DNA from: Methylobacteriaceae bacterium
Lineage (GTDB): Bacteria; Pseudomonadota; Alphaproteobacteria; Rhizobiales; Beijerinckiaceae
Direction: 5' to 3'
NCBI GenBank assembly: GCA_019247255.1
Contig: JAFAPJ010000279.1
Span: 1-6,063 of the forward strand
DNA: 6,063 nucleotides
In this document: piece after piece, positions 1-4,850 of the stretch
How positions within the stretch are numbered: the stretch's first letter is position 1
How the letters are laid out: the number at the start of each line of letters is the position of its first letter
Position numbers and translations under genes: made by a program
Notes under the pieces: model-generated
Seen by the model: only the letters and a program-made list of their open reading frames with translations
The model's database searches: none
What the model was told of the DNA's origin: nothing

Positions 1-32
1 GGGCCAAAGACTTGGTAGATCCGATCAGGCAT
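1..32 (-). CDS. possible 5' end of a further operon gene, cut by window edge
   Basis: An ATG at 32-30 on the minus strand opens a frame that reads MPDRIYQVFG and then leaves the window. It begins four bases after the TAG stop of the acyl-CoA dehydrogenase (39-37). Such spacing is typical of the next gene in an operon. A GGGG run lies 10 bases upstream (46-43) and is only a weak ribosome-binding site. Ten codons are too few to assign a family. If the cluster follows the pim pattern, a small dehydrogenase subunit or an enoyl-CoA hydratase would be expected here, but this peptide does not let me choose. It could also be a chance frame. Confidence 0.35.
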   Translation of the reverse strand, partial: MPDRIYQVFG

Positions 33-36
33 CGAT

Positions 37-1251
37 CTATAACCCCAAGATCGCCTTGGCGATGATCTGGCGCTGGATCTCGTTCGAGCCGCCGTAGATC
101 GAGACCTTGCGCCAGTTGAAATAGGTCGGCGCGACGGTCGCGGCCCAGTCGGGGCCGATCGGCGGCTCGTTGCTGCCCGCCTCCCAGCGCTCGTCCTCGT
201 GCTCCGGCACGTAGGGGAGGGCGTAGGGGCCGACCACGTCCATCAGGAGCTCCGTCGTCGCCTGCTGGATCTCGGAGCCCTTGATCTTCAGCACGGAGGA
301 GGCCGGGTCGGGCTTGCCCTTCTCGCGGGTGCGCTCGGCGGCGACCACGCGCAGCTGGGTCATCTCGAGCGACTTCAGCTCGACCTCGACAGCTGCGAGC
401 TTCTCGCGGAAGCGCGGGTTCTTGATCATCGGCTCCTCGCCGATCCGCTCGAGCGAGGCGAGCTCGCGGATGCGGCGCAGCCGCTCCTTCGAGACGCCGA
501 CGCGCGCGATGTTCGTGCGCTCGTTGCCGAGCAGGAACTTGGCGTAGTCCCAGCCCTTGTTTTCCTGGCCGACGAGGTTGTCGACCGGGACCCGCACGTC
601 GTCGAACCAGACCTCGTTCACCTCGCGGCCGCCGTCGATGAGCTCGATCGGCCGGACCGTGACGCCTGGCGAAGTCATGTCGATGAGCAGGAACGAGATG
701 CCTTCCTGCTTCTTGGCCGCGGGGTCCGTGCGGACGAGGCAGAAGATCCAGTCGGCATGCTGGGCGAGCGTCGTCCAGGTCTTCTGGCCGGTGACGACAT
801 AATGATCGCCGTCCCGGACCGCCCGGGTCTTGAGCGAGGCGAGGTCTGAGCCCGAGCCCGGCTCGGAGAAGCCCTGACACCACCAATCGTCGAGGTTGAG
901 GATGCGGGGGAGGTAATGCCGCTTCTGCGCCTCCGAGCCAAAGGTGTAGATGACGGGCCCGACCATGTTGACCCCGAAGGCTAGCGGTGCCGGAGCCGGG
1001 AAAGCCTGCAGCTCTTCCAGGAAGATGTATTGCTGGACGGGGCTCCAGTCGCAGCCGCCGTATTCGACCGGCCAATGCGGGACCGCCCAGCCCTTGCGGT
1101 TCAGGATCCGGGTCCAGTCGACGAGGTCCTGTTTCGAGGCGTGGCGGCCGTCCACGAGCTTGCGGTGTACCTCCGGCGAGAGGTTCTCGCGGAAGAAGGT
1201 CCGGACCTCCTCGCGGAAGGCGTTCTCCTCGGGCGTGAAGCGCAGGTCCAT
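37..1251 (-). CDS. pimC: acyl-CoA dehydrogenase, PimC-like (pimeloyl-CoA dehydrogenase large subunit type)
   Basis: This 404-residue flavoprotein should catalyse FAD-dependent alpha,beta-dehydrogenation of an acyl-CoA in the cytoplasm and pass electrons to ETF. Visible family signatures in order are the N-terminal helical domain (MDLRFTPEENAFREEVRTFF), the FAD/substrate motif GFSEPGSGSDLASLK (residues 127-141), GQKTWTT (155-161), WFDDVRVP (215-222) and the C-terminal YGGSNEIQRQIIA (386-398). The glutamate usual in the C-terminal YEG motif of MCAD-type enzymes is glycine here (G387). E244 in LLGNERTNIA sits where LCAD and isovaleryl-CoA dehydrogenase carry their catalytic base. The acidic, proline-rich stretch at about 348-368 before the last helices, and the overall length, match my memory of the PimC-type large subunit, which works with a PimD small subunit. 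The partner is not in the window. The ATG at 1251 has a modest AAAGG site 7 bases upstream (1263-1259). The gene follows the CoA ligase by 87 bp containing a palindromic repeat, and is probably cotranscribed with it. The dehydrogenase call is secure. The dicarboxylate specificity is inferred from similarity and neighbours. Confidence 0.93.
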   Translation of the reverse strand: MDLRFTPEENAFREEVRTFFRENLSPEVHRKLVDGRHASKQDLVDWTRILNRKGWAVPHWPVEYGGCDWSPVQQYIFLEELQAFPAPAPLAFGVNMVGPVIYTFGSEAQKRHYLPRILNLDDWWCQGFSEPGSGSDLASLKTRAVRDGDHYVVTGQKTWTTLAQHADWIFCLVRTDPAAKKQEGISFLLIDMTSPGVTVRPIELIDGGREVNEVWFDDVRVPVDNLVGQENKGWDYAKFLLGNERTNIARVGVSKERLRRIRELASLERIGEEPMIKNPRFREKLAAVEVELKSLEMTQLRVVAAERTREKGKPDPASSVLKIKGSEIQQATTELLMDVVGPYALPYVPEHEDERWEAGSNEPPIGPDWAATVAPTYFNWRKVSIYGGSNEIQRQIIAKAILGL

Positions 1252-1292
1252 GCAGAGGCCTTTCAGGTTAGCGTTGGGGCCGACCGTACAGG

Positions 1293-1321
1293 GTCATAGC
1301 GGGGCTTGTCCCGGCCATGAC
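1293..1321. repeat. intergenic palindromic repeat of the GTCAT...CTTGT...ATGAC type
   Basis: This 29-bp imperfect inverted repeat begins GTCAT and ends ATGAC. Inner arms GC/GC and GGG/CCC flank a CTTGT loop (1305-1309). The pairing is 5 + 2 + 3 base pairs, interrupted by two mismatches (1298/1316 and 1301/1313). It fills the 87-bp gap between the CoA ligase stop and the dehydrogenase start. From memory, near-identical short palindromes with a GGGCTTGTCCCGGCCATGAC core are scattered through Hyphomicrobiales genomes, where they give rise to spurious peptides containing MAGTSPAMT. In RNA it would fold into a hairpin without a U-tract. It may modulate or protect the ligase-dehydrogenase transcript rather than end it. 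Confidence 0.7.
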
Positions 1322-1338
1322 GGTGGAGGGGCTGAACG

Positions 1339-3009
1339 TCACGCCGCCTGCTCCCGCAGGCCGGCCTTGGCCCGCTCCTCGGCGCGCAGCTCGAGCTTCG
1401 AGAGCTTGCCGACCGCCGTACGAGGGAGGGCGGGGCGAAACTCGACCGCCTGCGGCATCTCGTGCCGGCCGAGACGGTCCTTCAGGAAGTCCTGCAGCGC
1501 CTCCAGCGTGAATGGCTCGGCCCCGGCGCGCAGCTTGACGAAGGCCTTGGCGCTCTCGCCGCGATACGGGTCGGGGATGCCGACGACCAGCACCTCCTCG
1601 ACGGCGGGGTGCTCGTAGATCGCGCTCTCGATCATCGTCGGATAGACGTTGTAGCCGCCCGAGATGATCATGTCCTTCTTCCGGTCGACGATGAAGAAGT
1701 AGCCGTCCTCGTCCATGTAGCCGATGTCGCCGGTCAGGAACCATCCGTCCGCGAAGGCGGCCGCGGTCCCCTCCGGCCGGTTCCAGTAGCCGCGCGTGAC
1801 GTTCGGGCCGCGGATGCGCAGCTCGCCGACCTCGCCGGGCGGGAGCCGCCGGTGCGGGTCGTCGAGGGCCGCGATATCCATCTCGATCCCGGGCAGCGGC
1901 AGGCCGATCGTCCCCGGCTTGCTAGCGCCCGTCCCGAGCCGGTTCGTGCCGGCGGGCGAAGTCTCCGTCATGCCCCAGCCGCCGACGAGCTTGTGCCCTG
2001 TAAGCCGCTCGAAGCGGTCCGCGACCTCGACCGGCAGGGGCGCGCCGCCCGAGCCGCAATAGACGAGAGAGGAGAAGTCGCGGCCCTCGAGCCCCGGCTG
2101 GGCCGAGAGCGCGATCCACATCGTTGGCACGCCTGGGAAATGCGTGGCGCGGCCGTCCTCGATGTCGCGCAAGGTCTGCTCCGGGTCGAAGCGCGTGCGG
2201 AGCAGGATCGTGACCCCGCGCTGAAGGCCGCGCAGGAGCACCGTCGTCAAGGCGTAGATGTGGAAGAACGGCAGCACGCCGATGATCCGGTCCCGGCCGG
2301 TCCGGTCATGCGGGACGGCGTTGAACCAGGCCTCGTACATCGAGACCGCGGCCGTCAGGTTCGCATGCGTCAGGATCGCGCCCTTCGGCATGCCGGTCGT
2401 GCCGCCGGTATATTGGAGAAGCGCGACGTCGTCCGGCTTCACGCGCGGCCAGTCGGGCGGAGGCACGGCGCCCGCCACGAAGGCCGACAGGGGCAGCATC
2501 CCGTCCCGCGCCGCGAAAGGCGGGGCAGGGCTGTCGCCCCAGCGCGCATCCTCGCCGACGAGCACGCGATCCACGAGACCCTGCGCGAGCAGCGGAGCCG
2601 TCCGGTCCGCCAGCCCGCCGAGGTCGGTCGTGACGATCGTCCGGGCGCCCGAATCCCCGAGCTTGTGGGCAAGCTCGCGCTCGGCGTCGAGCGGCGAGAG
2701 ATGAACCGCTCGGGCGCCAGTCAAGGCGACCGCGAAGAACGCGATCGGGTGGTAGGGCGTGTTCGGCAGGTAGAGCGCGACCGCCGAGCCCGGCCCGATG
2801 CCGGCCGCGAGTAGCGCGGCGCCGAGCCGCTCGGCCTCGCGCCCGAGATCCGCGTAGCTGATCGCCTGCGACCTGAACTCGATCGCGGTCTCGGGCCCGA
2901 AGGCCGCGACCGCGTTCCGCAGGAGCTCGGGAAGGGTCGAGACCGCGATCGGCACGTCCCAGGCGAGACCAGGCGGGTAGCTCTTCTCCCAGGCGAAAGG
3001 TCGGCTCAC
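1339..3009 (-). CDS. pimA: AMP-forming acyl-CoA ligase, PimA-like (dicarboxylate/long-chain acyl-CoA synthetase)
   Basis: This 556-residue member of the ANL adenylating superfamily should activate a carboxylic acid to its CoA thioester through an acyl-AMP intermediate. The core motifs are intact. They are the phosphate-binding loop YTGGTTGMPKG (residues 200-210), LPFFHIYAL (246-254), GWGMTETSP (344-352), LTGDIG (425-430, with the ribose-binding aspartate D428), the hinge region DRKKDMIISGGYNVYP (442-457), and the C-terminal RTAVGKLSK (530-538) with catalytic lysine K535. The N-terminus (WEKSYPPGLAWDVP) is typical of PimA and FadD-like ligases, supporting this start. The start codon is GTG (3009-3007). 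There is no good Shine-Dalgarno directly before it and no in-frame ATG upstream. The strong GGAGGAG at 3051-3045 serves a short overlapping ORF instead, so translational coupling is likely. The neighbouring PimC-like dehydrogenase and divergent PimB-like thiolase point to medium-chain dicarboxylate or fatty acid degradation. Substrate length cannot be read from the sequence, and an ordinary FadD is the alternative. Confidence 0.92.
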   Translation of the reverse strand: MSRPFAWEKSYPPGLAWDVPIAVSTLPELLRNAVAAFGPETAIEFRSQAISYADLGREAERLGAALLAAGIGPGSAVALYLPNTPYHPIAFFAVALTGARAVHLSPLDAERELAHKLGDSGARTIVTTDLGGLADRTAPLLAQGLVDRVLVGEDARWGDSPAPPFAARDGMLPLSAFVAGAVPPPDWPRVKPDDVALLQYTGGTTGMPKGAILTHANLTAAVSMYEAWFNAVPHDRTGRDRIIGVLPFFHIYALTTVLLRGLQRGVTILLRTRFDPEQTLRDIEDGRATHFPGVPTMWIALSAQPGLEGRDFSSLVYCGSGGAPLPVEVADRFERLTGHKLVGGWGMTETSPAGTNRLGTGASKPGTIGLPLPGIEMDIAALDDPHRRLPPGEVGELRIRGPNVTRGYWNRPEGTAAAFADGWFLTGDIGYMDEDGYFFIVDRKKDMIISGGYNVYPTMIESAIYEHPAVEEVLVVGIPDPYRGESAKAFVKLRAGAEPFTLEALQDFLKDRLGRHEMPQAVEFRPALPRTAVGKLSKLELRAEERAKAGLREQAA

Positions 3010-3035
3010 CGGCCGGCCCGCATGCGGGCACGCAT
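3006..3035 (-). CDS. putative 9-codon leader ORF overlapping the ligase start
   Basis: An ATG at 3035-3033 is preceded 9 bases upstream by GGAGGAG (3051-3045), a near-perfect Shine-Dalgarno. The frame encodes MRARMRAGR and stops with TGA at 3008-3006. That stop overlaps the GTG start of the ligase as GTGA, in another frame. Four of the nine residues are arginine. The geometry resembles a translationally coupled leader. It could make ligase translation depend on ribosomes finishing the leader. The peptide itself may have no function, and the ligase frame contains no closer start that would use the same Shine-Dalgarno. Confidence 0.35.
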   Translation of the reverse strand: MRARMRAGR

Positions 3036-3086
3036 CGACGACGTCTCCTCCGATCGCCCGATCGTTGCGCGCCGGGCTCGCCCGCG

Positions 3087-3115
3087 TTGTCGATCGGCGG
3101 GCGCGACCCTGTCAA
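3087..3115 (-). promoter_or_regulatory. candidate sigma-70 promoter for the ligase-dehydrogenase operon
   Basis: A perfect TTGACA hexamer lies on the minus strand at 3115-3110, in the 185-bp gap between the ClpP-like gene and the ligase. This is notable in sequence this GC-rich. With a 17-base spacer the -10 position is CGACAA (3092-3087), a poor match. The call therefore rests on the -35 box, its orientation and its location about 100 bases before the GTG start. It would give the ligase and dehydrogenase a transcript independent of the two membrane-protein genes upstream. I see no convincing intrinsic terminator in 3116-3194, so read-through from upstream is also possible. Confidence 0.35.
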
Positions 3116-3194
3116 TCGTCGCGGGATGCCGAGATGACGCGGAAGGCCGCCGGCTGGAGAGGACGGGACGGGCGGATCCGTAACGCGTCGCGCT

Positions 3195-3866
3195 CTATCG
3201 CGGGACGGTCGGAGAAAGCGCGTCCACCATGCCGGAGCCCTCGTCGACGAGCTGCCTGGCGCTGACCCACACGTCCCGGCCGACGATCTGCCGCCGCATG
3301 TCCCGGAGCCAGCGCGCGTTCACCCGCGGCCCGTCGAAGTCCCGCTCGAACAGGATGTCGGTGAAGGGGGCCGAGACGACCGTGCGAACAGGCCCGTCTG
3401 CCGCTCTGGCCACGCGGCCGCTCCCGGGCTCGGCCGGCAACCGCAGGCTCGCCTCGTGGAACATGAAGCGGGCTCCCGGATCGGCGGTGCGCTCGGTCCC
3501 GAGCAGGTATATCGCCACGCACATCGAGGCGCAGACGCCCCCGTTCTCGACCCTCGTATCGATGCGGCGCAGCCGGCCCGCGTCGCGCAGGGCGCGCATC
3601 ACCTCGCGCCCTTCGTGGATCGAACCGCCCGGGGAATTGAGGCTGAGAACGATGGGGCGCGGGTCGTCCTTGCGGCTCAGGAGGGCGGCCGCGATCTCAC
3701 GGCTCATGGGCTCCGCGATCGGCCCGCTCCAGGCCAAGACGACGCGCTCAGCCTTCGCCTGCACGGTCAGCTTCTGTGTCTTGAAGGTCTGGCCCGAGGA
3801 CGGCGTCAGCTTCTGATAGGCGACCACCGCCGCGATGAGGCCGATGCTCAGGATCGCGAGCCGCAT
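3195..3866 (-). CDS. membrane-anchored ClpP/crotonase-fold protein (COG3904-like), putative serine protease
   Basis: This 223-residue protein has one N-terminal hydrophobic segment (residues 3-17) and no clear signal-peptidase site, so it is probably anchored in the inner membrane with the domain in the periplasm. The rest matches the ClpP fold: RVVLAWSGPI (41-50), LNSPGGSIHEG (76-86), CASMCVAIYLLG (112-123), MFHEAS (135-140) and GRDVWVSARQLVDEG (196-210). Lined up by eye with E. coli ClpP, S114 falls on Ser97, H137 on His122 and D198 on Asp171, so a complete Ser-His-Asp triad seems to be present. The Ser-His distance is 23 residues against 25 in ClpP. About 12 extra residues lie between the His and the Asp. 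It lacks the ClpP N-terminal loops, so docking to a ClpX or ClpA ATPase is not expected. It resembles the uncharacterised periplasmic proteins grouped as COG3904. A strong GGAGGAG (3881-3875) precedes the ATG by 8 bases. It starts 27 bp after the upstream membrane-protein gene ends, so the two are likely cotranscribed. Substrate and activity are unknown. Confidence 0.8.
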   Translation of the reverse strand: MRLAILSIGLIAAVVAYQKLTPSSGQTFKTQKLTVQAKAERVVLAWSGPIAEPMSREIAAALLSRKDDPRPIVLSLNSPGGSIHEGREVMRALRDAGRLRRIDTRVENGGVCASMCVAIYLLGTERTADPGARFMFHEASLRLPAEPGSGRVARAADGPVRTVVSAPFTDILFERDFDGPRVNARWLRDMRRQIVGRDVWVSARQLVDEGSGMVDALSPTVPR

Positions 3867-3893
3867 GGGTTCGTCTCCTCCGTTCGGGCGGCG

Positions 3894-4577
3894 TCAGCCG
3901 CGCTCGGCCGATGGCTGGCGGGGGGCGGCGGCCGCTCGCGCGGCCCGGGCCGCGAGCTCCTCGCAGCCTGCGAGCAGCGCGCGATGGGCGGACCCGTTCC
4001 TGAAGCGGCCGCGCAGAAGCCCGCTCGCGGTTGCGGCCAGCAGGGCGAGAAGCGCGCCCGCCATCGCCGCGAGGGTCAGGACGCGGTTCACGAGCTTGCC
4101 CTCGGCCGCGTAGGCGATCGTGACCGCCGAGGGGTCCGCCGTCGACCGGACCGGGACGAGCCTTTCGCCGCCCCCGCCGGAGAAGGCCATCATGAACGGG
4201 ATCGCCAAGGCGGGCTTGCCAGGATCGGCCGCCGATTTGATCTGCGCCTGACAGGTCGTGACGACGAACTGGTAGCGGGTGCATTTCCCGTTCACGACCT
4301 GCAGATCGTAGGCCGGCTGCCACGTCTTCGCGTATCGGAGATCGCGGATCACGCCGCCCGCATGCGTCTGGACGAGCCACCACAGCGACCCGGCCGCGAT
4401 CATGAGCGCGACGACGAGCGTCACGGGGCCGCGGCTCGCCCAGGCGGGAAGCTTGCCGGACGCCAGGACTTCGGCGGCGGCGCCGAGATCGGCCGGCTGC
4501 GCGGCGAACGTTTGCGGAGTCGAGCGCGGCGCGGCCTGGATACCCGCCATGCTCTGTCGCTTGCCGAACGCCGGCAT
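3894..4577 (-). CDS. two-helix inner-membrane protein of unknown function
   Basis: I do not recognise a characterised family for this 227-residue protein. Two hydrophobic helices are clear: GPVTLVVALMIAAGSLWWLV (residues 50-69) and VLTLAAMAGALLALLAATA (166-184). Positive residues lie before the first helix (K42, R49) and after the second (RGRFR, 189-193). The positive-inside rule then puts both ends in the cytoplasm and the loop at about 70-164 in the periplasm. That loop contains two cysteines ten residues apart (C99 in NGKCT, C109 in TTCQ), which could form a disulfide, and a GGGG turn at 134-137. The cytoplasmic tail (about 200-227) is rich in alanine and arginine. The ATG at 4577 has a GAGG ribosome-binding site (4588-4585) 7 bases upstream. 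M10 is a less likely alternative start. The gene leads a probable two-gene unit with the ClpP-like protein 27 bp downstream, suggesting that the two act together at the membrane. The coding call is firm because of the two helices, the ribosome-binding site and the tight spacing. The function is open. Confidence 0.75.
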   Translation of the reverse strand: MPAFGKRQSMAGIQAAPRSTPQTFAAQPADLGAAAEVLASGKLPAWASRGPVTLVVALMIAAGSLWWLVQTHAGGVIRDLRYAKTWQPAYDLQVVNGKCTRYQFVVTTCQAQIKSAADPGKPALAIPFMMAFSGGGGERLVPVRSTADPSAVTIAYAAEGKLVNRVLTLAAMAGALLALLAATASGLLRGRFRNGSAHRALLAGCEELAARAARAAAAPRQPSAERG

Positions 4578-4651
4578 CGGCTCACCTCGTCGATCGCCTC
4601 CCGGAGCTAGATCCCGGTCCTAAACCGTTCATTGAGCCGGAGGCCGAGCCT

Positions 4652-4672
4652 GGCCGCGTGGTTGACGCGGCC
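4652..4672. promoter_or_regulatory. 7-7-7 inverted repeat, candidate operator
   Basis: Perfect 7-bp arms GGCCGCG (4652-4658) and CGCGGCC (4666-4672) flank a 7-bp centre, TGGTTGA. The size and symmetry fit a site for a dimeric TetR- or GntR-type repressor, both common regulators of fatty-acid degradation genes. The right arm overlaps a TTGACG hexamer at 4662-4667. All arm bases are G or C, so chance occurrence in this background is a real possibility. No regulator gene is in the window. Confidence 0.3.
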
Positions 4673-4781
4673 TGAAACGGGCGGACGTGTTTGTCTCGAC
4701 CGCGTCTTTGCGGACGCACGGCGACCTGGCCGGCCGGGCGTCGCACCTTCGGCTCGGAGAGCTGGCCCGCGGCGCCGGACG

Positions 4782-4810
4782 TTGACGGCCGGCAGGTCGC
4801 GGTCGGATAT
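4782..4810 (+). promoter_or_regulatory. candidate promoter for the thiolase
   Basis: TTGACG at 4782-4787 matches five of six -35 bases. A 17-base spacer leads to GGATAT at 4805-4810, which is the most AT-rich patch nearby but only a weak -10. Transcription would start near 4817, leaving a leader of about 34 bases before the ATG at 4851 with its ribosome-binding site. This also argues against the in-frame upstream starts at 4632 and 4809. Confidence 0.3.
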
Positions 4811-4839
4811 GGCGGTCAAATCCACACGACCAAGATCCC

Positions 4840-4845
4840 GGGAGG
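4840..4845 (+). promoter_or_regulatory. ribosome-binding site fixing the thiolase start
   Basis: GGGAGG ends 5 bases before the ATG at 4851. That ATG begins [16 protein letters not shown], the usual thiolase N-terminus. The in-frame ATG codons at 4632 and 4809 lack such a site and would add residues unlike the family. Confidence 0.7.
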
Positions 4846-4850
4846 CGCCC

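Larger units (their letters stand above)
4578..4850. promoter_or_regulatory. divergent intergenic region between membrane-protein operon and thiolase
   Basis: These 273 bp separate the minus-strand membrane-protein gene from the plus-strand thiolase and must hold promoters in both directions. The plus strand has two GTTGACG words (4661-4667 and 4781-4787) that could be -35 boxes. I found no convincing minus-strand promoter. The thiolase frame stays open back to an ATG at 4632, but that stretch encodes an Arg/Pro-rich peptide with no thiolase features, so I treat it as non-coding. Confidence 0.5.

Noticed and set aside
199..849. 216-codon open frame on the plus strand opposite the dehydrogenase
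   Set aside because: Shadow frame: Leu/Arg/Asp-rich, no motifs, antisense to a well-supported gene.
1462..2814. 450-codon open frame on the plus strand opposite the CoA ligase
   Set aside because: It is antisense to a gene with all ANL motifs intact. Its product is a mix of Arg, Asp, Ala and His typical of mirror frames in GC-rich DNA and shows no recognisable motif.
2306..3115. 269-codon open frame on the minus strand overlapping the ligase and its leader
   Set aside because: It is out of frame with the ligase, arginine-rich and motif-free, and has no ribosome-binding site at its start.
3116..3194. Intrinsic terminator after the ClpP-like gene
   Set aside because: GC-rich short dyads can be drawn here, but none has a following T-run on the minus strand.
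3456..4610. 384-codon open frame on the plus strand opposite both membrane-protein genes
   Set aside because: Its composition is Arg/Gly/Asp/His-rich without hydrophobic structure. The minus-strand genes have ribosome-binding sites, transmembrane helices and ClpP motifs.
4774..4793. GCCGG...CCGGC inverted repeat around the second GTTGACG
   Set aside because: Arms are only 5 bp and all G/C; such dyads are expected often in this background.
4632..4850. 73-residue N-terminal extension of the thiolase
   Set aside because: The extension is Arg/Pro-rich and unlike any thiolase N-terminus, and the ATG at 4851 has a good ribosome-binding site and the canonical first residues.
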